DNA from: Akkermansiaceae bacterium
Lineage (GTDB): Bacteria; Verrucomicrobiota; Verrucomicrobiia; Verrucomicrobiales; Akkermansiaceae
Direction of reading: 5' to 3'
Length of the DNA stretch: 60,508 nt
NCBI GenBank assembly: GCA_029866215.1
Contig: JARWZU010000054.1
Span: 1-60,508, forward strand
How positions within the stretch are numbered: position 1 is the stretch's first letter; the number at the start of each line of letters is the position of its first letter. Of the stretch, positions 24,739 to 33,498 are shown piece after piece. The translations under genes were made by a program, and so were the position numbers. Under the pieces are notes generated by a model. It was not told where the DNA came from. It saw only the letters and a program-made list of their open reading frames with translations, and made no database searches.

Positions 24739-27700
24739 TCACTCGGGGAGTGCGAGGCGGTAGAATTCCTTGTCGGCGATTTTCGGGAACGTAATGTTGA
24801 GCTGGCCAGCAGATTCCCACGCCCCGAGGGTGGTGGACTTCTGGATCGGCAGGCTCAGGGTCACGTTCCCACCGCTCGCTTGGACCAGCAGATTGCCAGT
24901 GCCACGCAGGTTCTGAATAGAACTGGCGGTGTAGAGGCTGTAAGCTCCTGGGCTTGAGGTGACGTCGGTGCGTCCTGCGGTGCGGAGGCCTAGCAGCGCG
25001 GCGTTGATCTGCGAGCTGGTGTTGGCGGCATCGGGATCGAGACCGAGCGAGGCGACTTCGATGCCGTTGCTCAGGCCATCGGCATCGCTGTCGGTGGTGC
25101 CTTGGAGGATCCGGCGGTCAAGACCGACGACGGTATCGGCGGTGCCGAAGGCGGTCGGTGTCGTGAAGTGGAACGCTTTCAGGTATTCGGCGAAGGCGTC
25201 CTGTTCGGTGCCGGCGGCGGCGAAGGTGAAGCCGTTGGCACTGCCGTCCGTGGTCTGATCCACCCGGTTCGCGAACGAGGCGCCGTTGAGGCGGGCCAGG
25301 TAAGGAATCGGATAGCTGTCACCACCGAAGTCGGAGCCGGTAGTGCCGGGAATCGCGAGGAAGGTGAGGGTGACGAGGCGGACGGGGGCGTTCGGCGTGA
25401 CGAGTTCGCCGTTGTTGACGATGACCGTGGTCGGGTCGCCATTGGCATCGACGAGGGCGGCGTAGCGGATGCGGGTGCCGCCGTTGACGGCACTGATGAC
25501 GTTGGAAGCGGAGGTGAAACTCACCGGCGTTTCCGCGAGATCGGCGACGACCATGATGCCACCGAGCTGGCAGAACTGGCCGGGTGTGTTTTTCTCCGCA
25601 CCGGGGCCGTTGCTGCCGGCCACGCCGTGCTCTAGCAGGAGCTTGAGCTGGGAGTGGGTGACGGTGAGCGAGGTGAGGGCGTTGTTGAACTTCAGCGAAT
25701 CTTCCACGTCGAGGCGGGAGATGTCGCCGGCCAGCTTGCCTGCGGAGGGGTTCGCTGCGGTAGCCAGAGGGACGCCGAGGGGACTCACGGAGCCGATCGA
25801 GTTGCGGATACCGCCGCCGTTTTTCAGCGAGACGGCCACGGTGGGATCGACGGCCTTGGCATACCACAGGTTGGCGTCGGCGGAGAGATTGCCGAAGTTG
25901 GTTTCCTGCTGGCGGACGTTGGTGCGGCGGCCTTCCAGATAGACAGAGGATTTTCCGAGGACGAGGCCGTCCTTGGCGTTGATGACCGAGCCGACCGCGT
26001 CGGTGACGGCCTTCACCGTGCCACCGCGGGTGCCGGCGGCGTAGGGGTTACCGCTGGTCCAGACGCTGCTAACAGCAGCGGCGGTGACGGCGATATTGTC
26101 GCTGGCGTTGTTCACGGCAGTGATTCGGCCGGCAGCGTCGAAATCCACGACCAGTCGGCCGAGATACTGGTATTGGCCTTCACCGCTGACGATAGCGACA
26201 GGATTTCCGTCGAGGTCGGTGGCACTGAACGGATAAGCACCGGCGGAGGTGTCGCCCGGCTGGAGGATGCCGGAGTTGTTGTAGATCGTGCCCGAACCGC
26301 CGGCGACGATGATGTCGACGTGGCGGAGCTTGGTGGCGAGCAGTTTTTCGTTGTCGATCTGCTGAAGCTGGGTGGCGAGGACGATCTTGTTGCAACCGGC
26401 GGCGACGAGGGCATCTACGGTCGGCTGGAGGTGCAGCGCGAGGGCGTCAATGTTGTAGGTGCGCGGCGAGACCACCACGGCTCCGGTCGGACCGGTGACG
26501 GTGACGAGGCCGGGCGAGGAGATGTTGGCAAGGTCCGGCGGAGACACGCCGAGCACGCCGATTTTCTCACCACCGCGGACGACGATGGCGGACTTGGCGA
26601 GCTTGGCCTTAGTGGCTGCGGCGGAAACTCCAGGGTAATTCAGGAATGGATTCGGACGGAAGGCATCGACATTCCGGATCTCCGAGGTGAAGTAGGGAGC
26701 GAGGTCGGGAATCGCGGCGGGCACCGAAACGGCGGCGCTGAAGTCAAGATTCGAGCTGAGGTAAGGAAACGCGATGCCGTAGTGGCGCATCGTGGCGGTG
26801 CTGGTGCGCGGGTCGGGGACAACGATGTTTCCGAACTCCGTCGAGCCGAGGTCGAACTCGTGGTTGCCGATGCATGAGGCGTCAAAGCCCATCGCGTTGA
26901 GAATGGCGACGTCCGGACGACCGGGATTTTCCCGCAGGTCGGTGGCACCGGCGTTGTTGAAGACGTAGCCGAGCGACGTCTTCAGCGAGGGACGGGTGGA
27001 GGCGTCATTTCCGGCTGATAGAAATGCGCCAGGGATGAAGCAGTCGCCCGCGCCGATGGTGATGGAGGCGTCGTTGCCGGCAGCGTCTTCGAGTTTGTCC
27101 AACAGGGCGGCGAACTGCGAGGCGGTGGTCACGGAGGAGACGTCGGCTTCCATGTCCGAGGCATGCAGCACTTGGAGACGGAAAGCGGGAGGGTTGATTT
27201 CATAAACGCCGACACCGCCGGCCACGTTGTCTCCGATGATGCCTTCATAGCCGACGATGGCGAGCGTGGTGTTGGTCGGGCTGTCGGTGGGATCGACGAT
27301 CTGGACGGTCTCTGGCGAGATGAGGCCCTTATCGTTGCTGTTAATATAACGGACAACTTTCGGAAGTAGTGGATTGGTGATGTCCACGACGACGACGCCG
27401 TTTTGGCGCTCCATGGCGGCGACGGCGATCACGGTGCCATCGTCCAGCTTGGTCACGGCGACGGCCTCGGGCTCGGGGCCCTTGTCATCGGAGCGGGCGT
27501 CGAAGTCGGCTTTAACACCGCCGTTGTTGGCATTGTGGCGGTGCGGGTCGAGCTTGAAGAGTTCCTTTTCAAGCGGCAGGTGGGAAACGAAGCTAACGGA
27601 ATTGTCGGCCTCTTTTTTCCAAAGGCTGAGACCGCGGCTGCCCATGCTGACGATCTTGTCGAGGTCCGAAGCGGGGGTGACCGGGCCGTTGAGCGACTGG

Positions 27701-28866
27701 TCCTTGAGGATGTTGAGGCGACCGAAGTCGTTCTCTAGACTCGATGGCGTGAAACCTGAGGCGAGGCCGTAGGTGCTGACGGCAGAGGCGAACCGTTGGA
27801 TGTCGCCGTCATCGACGCGGGCGTCGCCTTCGTCGGCGGTGATGATGTAGGTGGAGCCGGCAGCGGACCAGGTGGCGAGGCCGTCCGGCATGGGGAGGCC
27901 TTTCGCGGCGTCGGTCACGTCGGAGGCCTTGTCCTTATCGGAGGCGTCGATGGTGATGTCGCGGACGCCGAGTCCGGTGATGTTGAGCCAGGTGTTGGTG
28001 GCGAGGTCGAGGACCGCGATAGCGTTATTTTCCTGGAGGCCGACAAAGAGCTGGGTGTTGTCCGGGCTGAAGGCGAGGTATTCCGGCTCGATGTGGAAAT
28101 ACTTGGCCTTGGTGTTGGCGGCTTCGAATGAGGTGTTGTCGCGTAGCCCGGCGATAAGCCCGGAGACGCCGCTGAAGTCGACGGTGTTAGGGGAAAGGGT
28201 GGTGAAGTCGAAAGTGGTGAGGTTTCCGGCGTTCACAGCGGAGGCATCAATCACGGTGACCGAGCCGGGCTGTTGGGCGCTGTCGAAATCGGCGATGTTG
28301 TTTCCGGCACCGGCCCATGCGTGCTGGGCTTCGTTGGCGATGGCAACCTTGCCGTTCTTGATGGTGATCATGTCCGGGTGATAGCCGGCGGGAAGCGAGC
28401 CGAGCACGGTGCCGGTGTTGAGATCGAAAAACACCGCGCGGCCGATCTGCGGAACGGTGGTGGTGAAATTGGTGGGAGTGCCGCCAATGCTGACGGAAAC
28501 GGTTGAGCCATTGATAGCAGTCGCCACGCCGAGTCCTGAGCCGTCCTTAGAAATTGCTACGCTGGTGACATCACTGTAAACGAAGCCAATGACGGGATTT
28601 GCGTCGAACCAGGCTGCGACGTTGACCGTCGCATGGCCATTGAAAGCATTCCCATCGTGGCGATAGAGCCTGATACCGCCAGCGGAGTTATCGGTGACGG
28701 CGAGTGTATCGTTGGAAGGTGAAAAGGAAATGACTTCGCCGGAGCCGACGGTGCCAGGAATGACTTGGTGCTGCCGGAGACCGGTGATATCGGCGGAGGC
28801 TGGAGCTTGAGTGGAACCAAGGATGGCGGCCGCAAGGAGGGGTAGTTTATGGAATCGAGGTTTCAT
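24739..28866 (-). CDS. Secreted choice-of-anchor-I beta-propeller fused to a 5'-nucleotidase
   Basis: The protein has 1375 residues from ATG 28866; a TTG twelve codons earlier is less likely because KLPLLAAAILGSTQAPASA then starts close to the N-terminus as a signal peptide. The first 550 residues form a propeller-like domain of the choice-of-anchor I type (SFSPSNDTLAVTDNSAGGIRL, LAFSPDNTQLFVGLQENN, MSPDGLAT-like repeats). The second part is a metallophosphatase of the UshA type: LQVLHASDMEADVS, IGAGDCFIPG, IGNHEFDLGS, then the C-terminal nucleotidase domain with VSLKNGGGIRNSIG and LLEHGVAG. A Ca-binding-like DSDADGLSNGIEV stretch precedes the final beta tail. It probably releases phosphate or nucleosides from extracellular nucleotides. 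It lies between the two copies of a duplicated segment. Confidence 0.88.
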   Translation of the reverse strand: MKPRFHKLPLLAAAILGSTQAPASADITGLRQHQVIPGTVGSGEVISFSPSNDTLAVTDNSAGGIRLYRHDGNAFNGHATVNVAAWFDANPVIGFVYSDVTSVAISKDGSGLGVATAINGSTVSVSIGGTPTNFTTTVPQIGRAVFFDLNTGTVLGSLPAGYHPDMITIKNGKVAIANEAQHAWAGAGNNIADFDSAQQPGSVTVIDASAVNAGNLTTFDFTTLSPNTVDFSGVSGLIAGLRDNTSFEAANTKAKYFHIEPEYLAFSPDNTQLFVGLQENNAIAVLDLATNTWLNITGLGVRDITIDASDKDKASDVTDAAKGLPMPDGLATWSAAGSTYIITADEGDARVDDGDIQRFASAVSTYGLASGFTPSSLENDFGRLNILKDQSLNGPVTPASDLDKIVSMGSRGLSLWKKEADNSVSFVSHLPLEKELFKLDPHRHNANNGGVKADFDARSDDKGPEPEAVAVTKLDDGTVIAVAAMERQNGVVVVDITNPLLPKVVRYINSNDKGLISPETVQIVDPTDSPTNTTLAIVGYEGIIGDNVAGGVGVYEINPPAFRLQVLHASDMEADVSSVTTASQFAALLDKLEDAAGNDASITIGAGDCFIPGAFLSAGNDASTRPSLKTSLGYVFNNAGATDLRENPGRPDVAILNAMGFDASCIGNHEFDLGSTEFGNIVVPDPRTSTATMRHYGIAFPYLSSNLDFSAAVSVPAAIPDLAPYFTSEIRNVDAFRPNPFLNYPGVSAAATKAKLAKSAIVVRGGEKIGVLGVSPPDLANISSPGLVTVTGPTGAVVVSPRTYNIDALALHLQPTVDALVAAGCNKIVLATQLQQIDNEKLLATKLRHVDIIVAGGSGTIYNNSGILQPGDTSAGAYPFSATDLDGNPVAIVSGEGQYQYLGRLVVDFDAAGRITAVNNASDNIAVTAAAVSSVWTSGNPYAAGTRGGTVKAVTDAVGSVINAKDGLVLGKSSVYLEGRRTNVRQQETNFGNLSADANLWYAKAVDPTVAVSLKNGGGIRNSIGSVSPLGVPLATAANPSAGKLAGDISRLDVEDSLKFNNALTSLTVTHSQLKLLLEHGVAGSNGPGAEKNTPGQFCQLGGIMVVADLAETPVSFTSASNVISAVNGGTRIRYAALVDANGDPTTVIVNNGELVTPNAPVRLVTLTFLAIPGTTGSDFGGDSYPIPYLARLNGASFANRVDQTTDGSANGFTFAAAGTEQDAFAEYLKAFHFTTPTAFGTADTVVGLDRRILQGTTDSDADGLSNGIEVASLGLDPDAANTSSQINAALLGLRTAGRTDVTSSPGAYSLYTASSIQNLRGTGNLLVQASGGNVTLSLPIQKSTTLGAWESAGQLNITFPKIADKEFYRLALPE

Positions 28867-28958
28867 GTTGTAGGTGCTTTGTTTTCTAATGAACTTCCGC
28901 AAAGTAGGGAGTGGTCATCCCATCGCAAATACTACTGCGTTACAATTTCTTCACGCAC

Positions 28959-28974
28959 GTGACGAAAATGTCAC
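28959..28974. promoter_or_regulatory. Inverted repeat upstream of the nucleotidase gene
   Basis: GTGAC-GAAAAT-GTCAC is a perfect 5-bp inverted repeat about 93 bases upstream of the ATG at 28866. It may be an operator for a dimeric regulator. The sequence is not a convincing Pho box, because the half-sites are inverted rather than spaced as direct repeats. Confidence 0.35.
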
Positions 28975-29100
28975 GCAACTAGGATGTCATCTACTCGCAA
29001 AGATTAAGGGATTCTGAGCGCCAACCAAGCTCCGATTGGGCTAGCCAATTGAATCCACGATCCTGATGAGAGATTTCCATATGCCTAAATTTTTTTGATA

Positions 29101-29334
29101 TCTACAGTCTCCATCTTGGCCGGCACTCTGCAAAATATATCCACCTCAGGAGTCGGCAGCTCACTAGTCCAATTCGATGTCAGCCCAACCGCAAACGCCA
29201 CTCTCGACGGTGGAACGGGTGACTTCACGGGCGTGGCAACACCCACATTGAGCGCCATCCCAGAGCTAAGTGCACTTGCACCCTGCGCACTTGGCAGCAT
29301 GAGCCTCATGACAGGCCGCCGTCGCAAAGCCTAA
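29101..29334 (+). pseudogene. Copy B of the PEP-CTERM gene fragment, keeping its sorting motif
   Basis: The frame reads STVSILAGTLQNISTSGVGS, a Thr/Gly-rich stretch and then IPELSALAPCALGSMSL followed by GRRRK, a PEP-CTERM-like sorting signal at the C-terminus. No signal peptide or good start precedes it: the frame opens at a TTG just before the duplicated segment. It therefore seems to be the 3' end of a gene that lost its 5' part. The first 138 bases are repeated at 23547. A strong terminator follows 20 bases after the stop. Confidence 0.7.
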
Positions 29335-29354
29335 TCGATAGAACCAACCCGAAA

Positions 29355-29389
29355 GGCGGCGCCACCCCCGTGGCGTCGCCTTTTTGTTT
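29355..29389 (+). terminator. Intrinsic terminator after the PEP-CTERM fragment
   Basis: GGCGGCGCCAC-CCCC-GTGGCGTCGCC makes an eleven-pair stem with one G-T pair, followed by TTTTTGTTT. It lies between the PEP-CTERM fragment and the acyltransferase gene, which argues that the acyltransferase starts at 29463 and not at a start inside this hairpin. Confidence 0.9.
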
Positions 29390-29462
29390 CATTGAAGCTC
29401 AAGGATCCAACGGCGAAGCTTGTCAAATGCCAGCGGGTGGCGAGACTTGCCGGACTGAACCC

Positions 29463-30134
29463 ATGGTCGCCACCAACAACTTCGAAATCCGAGGAACCCG
29501 CAAAGCGGAGATCTTCGGAACACTCGCGGGCTGGGCCATGAGATGCTGGGCCGCCACCCTGCGCCACGAATTCGACGATCGCTGCGGGATCCTGTCACCG
29601 GGATCTCATCCTCACCCGATGATTTTCGCCATGTGGCACAACCGAATTTTCACCGTCCCCCCAGTCTGGAGGATTTCCGGAGGTATGGGACGCAAAACCT
29701 CCGTGCTCACCAGTGCCAGCAAGGACGGCAGCATTCTTGCCGCCGCGATGGCCATCTTTGGAATCGGCTCTATCCGCGGATCATCGTCCAGACGCGCCGT
29801 CGCAGCCTTGATTGGCATGAAACGTGCCCTCGCAAGTGGGATCGACATCTGCATCACCCCCGACGGCCCGCGCGGCCCTCGCTACGGATTCCAACCCGGC
29901 GTCATCAAACTCGCCCAATCCTCATGCGCACCCATCGTACCCATCCACGTCAACTATTCATCAGCATGGCGACTCAAAACATGGGATGGTCTTGTCATCG
30001 CCAAACCCTTCAGCAAAGTGACCATCATTTTTGACACGATGCTTGTCGTACCCGCCAAACTCGATGAAATTCAATTCCAACACGAGGTCGCTCGGGTCCA
30101 TGCAGCCTTGATCGCCGGAGCCGATGATGCCTAA
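29463..30134 (+). CDS. Lysophospholipid acyltransferase-like protein (DUF374)
   Basis: The protein has 223 residues from ATG 29463, chosen because the longer frame runs through a terminator. DUF374 motifs are all seen: FAMWHNRIF, TSASKDGSILAAAM, RGSSSRRAVAALI, CITPDGPRGPRYGFQPG and IVPIHVNYSS. The family resembles LpxL-type acyltransferases and probably adds an acyl chain to a lipid A or membrane lipid precursor, but its substrate is not established here. The HNR and TPDGPRGP parts should form the active site. A truncated duplicate lies at 23724. folD follows after twelve bases, probably in the same transcript. Confidence 0.88.
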   Translation: MVATNNFEIRGTRKAEIFGTLAGWAMRCWAATLRHEFDDRCGILSPGSHPHPMIFAMWHNRIFTVPPVWRISGGMGRKTSVLTSASKDGSILAAAMAIFGIGSIRGSSSRRAVAALIGMKRALASGIDICITPDGPRGPRYGFQPGVIKLAQSSCAPIVPIHVNYSSAWRLKTWDGLVIAKPFSKVTIIFDTMLVVPAKLDEIQFQHEVARVHAALIAGADDA

Positions 30135-30146
30135 ACCAATCCATTC

Positions 30147-31028
30147 ATGAACCCACCTCATATCCTCGATGGCAAATCCGTCGCCGCCTCCGTCCTCGAC
30201 GAATGTCGCACCGAAGCAGCAGCGCTATTAGAAAAAGGCATTCGCCCCGGCCTCGCCGTGGTGCTCGTTGGCAACGACCCTGCCTCACAAGTCTACGTAG
30301 GCTCAAAAACCCGCACCTGCAGTGACTTGGGATTCCATTCCCTTAAAATCGAACTCCCATCCGAGACCACTCAAGAGCAACTTCTCAAAGTTGTCCATGA
30401 CCTCAATGCGGACCCATTGATTCATGGCATTCTTGTCCAATCCCCACCTCCAAAACACATCGATGAGGAAGCGATCATCCGCACCATCGATCCTCGCAAG
30501 GATGTCGATGGATTCCACCCCGAGAATGTCGCAAAACTGGTATTAGAAGACCCCACTGGCTTTGTCCCCTGTACCCCAGCGGGCTGCATGAAATTGTTAG
30601 AAGTCTCAGGCATCCCTACTGCTGGTGCCGAAGCGGTGGTGATCGGTCGCAGCATGATTGTCGGCAAACCGATGGCACTTTTACTGGTCTCAAAAATCTC
30701 GAATGCCACGGTCACCATCGCACACTCGCGATCCAACGACCTCGCTGCAATCTGCCGTCGCGCCGACATCCTCATCGCAGCCGTGGGCCGACCCGAAATG
30801 GTCAAGGCAGACTGGATCAAGCCCGGAGCCGTGGTCATCGATGTTGGAATCAACCGAGTCAGCGATCCCTCAAAAAAATCCGGCTATCGACTCACCGGCG
30901 ACGTCGCCTTTGAGGAGGTCGCCCCACTTTGTTCCGCCATCACTCCAGTCCCCGGCGGTGTCGGGCCGATGACCATCGCGATGCTCATGAAAAACACGCT
31001 GCAAGCTGCACGCCAGTTTCACCCGTAA
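30147..31028 (+). CDS. folD: Methylenetetrahydrofolate dehydrogenase/cyclohydrolase
   Basis: The protein has 293 residues and catalyses two steps of one-carbon metabolism, from 5,10-methylene- to 10-formyl-tetrahydrofolate. It shows [19 protein letters not shown] with the catalytic Lys, [44 protein letters not shown] (NADP loop) and [15 protein letters not shown]. Motifs and length are normal. Confidence 0.97.
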   Translation: MNPPHILDGKSVAASVLDECRTEAAALLEKGIRPGLAVVLVGNDPASQVYVGSKTRTCSDLGFHSLKIELPSETTQEQLLKVVHDLNADPLIHGILVQSPPPKHIDEEAIIRTIDPRKDVDGFHPENVAKLVLEDPTGFVPCTPAGCMKLLEVSGIPTAGAEAVVIGRSMIVGKPMALLLVSKISNATVTIAHSRSNDLAAICRRADILIAAVGRPEMVKADWIKPGAVVIDVGINRVSDPSKKSGYRLTGDVAFEEVAPLCSAITPVPGGVGPMTIAMLMKNTLQAARQFHP

Positions 31029-31039
31029 GCCATTCACGA

Positions 31040-32020
31040 ATGGAACGGCTTCGCGAGAGTCTAATTGATACTGCCTCCGGATCCCCGTCCATGGGGCACA
31101 CTCGCATGCAGGACATCGACCTTCCTATAAAGGCTGCGAGAGAAATCGCCAGTGCTCACGGTGTGGTTCCTGACCGTTGCGATATACTACAAAACGGTAG
31201 CACGTTAGTCCTCCGCCTGAGCGAGACGCTCGTCGCACGAATCGTCACCAACCTCGACGGCCCACGCCAAGGCAAAGAATGGTATGCCCGAGAAATTGCG
31301 GTTGCGGCACACCTTGCGCGCCACCAAGCCCCCGTCATTCCGCTCCACTCGGCCATTCCTCCAGAGCCATACGAACACCTCGGCTTCCCCATGAATTTTT
31401 GGCAATTTGTTACCGCCACCGGAAGTGATCCCGACCCAGAAATGATCGGCAAAACCTTGCATGATTGCCACGAGGTTTTGCTCAAATTTGACCAGCATCT
31501 TCCACACCTCGAGATTCTAGAAGAATCCATTAGAGTATTAGAATTAAAAAGTGCTCGCAATCATTTTTCACCACCTACTCTTGAACTACTCCGAGGCCAC
31601 CTTACCACCACCATCGGCACCCTCGGCCAATTCCCGTCCCAACCGCTGCATGGCGATGCTCACCTTGGCAACCTGATGAATACAACATCCGGCCTCCTTT
31701 GGACGGACTGGGAGGATACGTTCACTGGCCCAGTCGAGTGGGATCTAGCCTCGGCCATCTGGAACATATTGATTCTCGAGGAAGATCAAACCACGGTAGA
31801 TCAGATCCTTGGAGGCTACCGGCAAGCGGGCGGCGAGATCAACCCGCTTGCACTGCATCACAGCTTGATCGGGCGGGCCGCAGTGATGAGCGCGTGGTAT
31901 CCCATCCTCTATCCTCATCCATCACAAGACCGACAGATCAAATTGCAACGCCGTCTGGATTGGCTAAAGACCATGGCGTCATCAGATCAGCCAAGCAGCA
32001 GCTTAAATTGCCAAAATTGA
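31040..32020 (+). CDS. Aminoglycoside phosphotransferase-fold kinase-like protein
   Basis: The protein has 326 residues from ATG 31040, close after folD; ATGs at 31091 and 31106 are alternatives. The fold is that of APH/choline kinases: LVLRLSETLVARIVT for the N-lobe, LHGDAHLGNLMNT as the Brenner-type catalytic loop (Asp in HGDAHLGN) and LWTDWEDTFTGPVEWDLA for the metal loop. Substrates in this family range from aminoglycosides to homoserine and sugars; none can be chosen here. A phosphodiesterase gene follows after 47 bases on the same strand. Confidence 0.8.
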   Translation: MERLRESLIDTASGSPSMGHTRMQDIDLPIKAAREIASAHGVVPDRCDILQNGSTLVLRLSETLVARIVTNLDGPRQGKEWYAREIAVAAHLARHQAPVIPLHSAIPPEPYEHLGFPMNFWQFVTATGSDPDPEMIGKTLHDCHEVLLKFDQHLPHLEILEESIRVLELKSARNHFSPPTLELLRGHLTTTIGTLGQFPSQPLHGDAHLGNLMNTTSGLLWTDWEDTFTGPVEWDLASAIWNILILEEDQTTVDQILGGYRQAGGEINPLALHHSLIGRAAVMSAWYPILYPHPSQDRQIKLQRRLDWLKTMASSDQPSSSLNCQN

Positions 32021-32067
32021 TCCCCAAACGCTTTCCTTACCAAAAACTGCAGGTCATTATTCAACGC

Positions 32068-33432
32068 ATGCGCTTGGCTGTCATCAATCTCGTTGGGCTC
32101 TCCCGCTCATTGCTCGGCCCAAACATGCCCCGACTCACCGACTTTGCAGAGAGAACCGGCCTGCAATCCTACCCTCCCGCATTTCCCGCAGTGACCTGCA
32201 CCGCGCAGTCTTCCATCGTCACCGGAACATCCCCTGCAACTCATGGAATCGTTGCAAATGGATGGTACGATCGCGAAAGCACGGAAGTCCGATTCTGGAA
32301 ACAAAGCAACCATTTGGTCTACGGGGAAAAACTCTGGGACAAGTTGCGTCGAGAGATTCCGGGCTTCACCTGTGCCAAATTGTTCTGGTGGTATAACATG
32401 CATTCGACCGCCGATTTCTCGATCACTCCCCGCCCGCTTTATCCAGCAGACGGACGCAAGGTTTTCGACATTCACACGCAACCGATGGCCATGCGAGAAG
32501 CTCTCAAGAGCGACCTTGGCCCATTTCCATTTCCCGCATTTTGGGGACCGGCCGCAGGGATCGCCTCGTCTGAGTGGATCGCAGCATCAGCGAAGTGGGT
32601 CGAGGAAAAACACTCCCCGACCCTCAGCCTCGTCTACCTGCCCCACCTCGATTATTCCCTCCAAAAAGATGGCCCGCTTGCTGCCAATATCCCTGAAGAA
32701 CTCCGCAAAATCGATACCCTCGCCGGCGACCTAATCGACTACTATGAATCACGTAGTATTCGAGTACTCGTGCTTTCGGAGTACGGGATATCCCCCGTCA
32801 CCCGCGCAATCCATCTGAACCGTCTATTCCGCGAAAAAGGCTGGATCCTCATCAAGAACGAGCTGGGCCGCGAAACACTCGACTGCGGTGGCTCACGGGC
32901 GTTTGCCGTTGCGGATCACCAATTTGCCCACATCTACATTAATGATTCAAGCATCCGCGAGGAGGTACACAATCTCCTCACATCGACACTCGGGATCGAT
33001 GAAGTTCGAGATGCACGCGACTGTTGGGGAAATGGCATCGCAGCTGAACGCGCCGGTGACTTAATCGCCATCGCCGCAGAGGATTCTTGGTTTACCTATT
33101 ATTTCTGGCAAAATGACGATGTCGCACCTGACTACGCACGAACCATCGATATCCATCGCAAACCAGGCTATGATCCCTGCGAATTGTTCATTGACCCAAC
33201 CATTCGCTTCCCAAAGTGGCGGATCGCCCTATTCCTTCTGAAAAAGAAGCTCGGCCTGCGCGGACTTCTGGATGTCATTCCGCTCGATGCTTCTCTTGTC
33301 AAAGGATCTCACGGCCGAGATCGGGTTTCTCTAAAAGAACAACCGGTTCTATTAGGAACTGATTATCCTGTCACATCTGCTGAAGATGTCCATGAAGCCA
33401 TCCTGTCAGCAGCTCGAAATTTGCCCGCGTGA
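32068..33432 (+). CDS. Type I phosphodiesterase/nucleotide pyrophosphatase-like protein
   Basis: The protein has 454 residues from ATG 32068; a longer frame runs back into the previous gene and is not supported. Alkaline-phosphatase-fold landmarks: FPAVTCTAQSSIVTGTSPATHGI, where the second Thr should be the nucleophile, LPHLDYSLQKDG, VLVLSEYGISPV and AVADHQFAHIYIN. The first metal-site strand reads INLVGLSRSLLG, so the Asp that nucleotide pyrophosphatases usually have there (DGLR) is replaced. The C-terminal KGSHGRDR segment holds a late His. No signal peptide is seen, so it is probably cytosolic. The substrate is unknown. Confidence 0.8.
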   Translation: MRLAVINLVGLSRSLLGPNMPRLTDFAERTGLQSYPPAFPAVTCTAQSSIVTGTSPATHGIVANGWYDRESTEVRFWKQSNHLVYGEKLWDKLRREIPGFTCAKLFWWYNMHSTADFSITPRPLYPADGRKVFDIHTQPMAMREALKSDLGPFPFPAFWGPAAGIASSEWIAASAKWVEEKHSPTLSLVYLPHLDYSLQKDGPLAANIPEELRKIDTLAGDLIDYYESRSIRVLVLSEYGISPVTRAIHLNRLFREKGWILIKNELGRETLDCGGSRAFAVADHQFAHIYINDSSIREEVHNLLTSTLGIDEVRDARDCWGNGIAAERAGDLIAIAAEDSWFTYYFWQNDDVAPDYARTIDIHRKPGYDPCELFIDPTIRFPKWRIALFLLKKKLGLRGLLDVIPLDASLVKGSHGRDRVSLKEQPVLLGTDYPVTSAEDVHEAILSAARNLPA

Positions 33433-33498
33433 ACACTTCTCAGTTCCAGCACATCGTACTCCTTACGGATTCGAAACATCCGTCGACCGAGCCAACTG

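Noticed and set aside
25102-28506. Long plus-strand open frames opposite the nucleotidase gene
   Set aside because: They are antisense shadows with Gly/Val/Asp/Arg-rich translations typical of GC-rich coding DNA read backwards.
28951-28974. Pho box before the 5'-nucleotidase gene
   Set aside because: PhoB sites are direct repeats with about 11-base spacing. Here the half-sites are inverted and do not follow that spacing, so I list only an inverted repeat.
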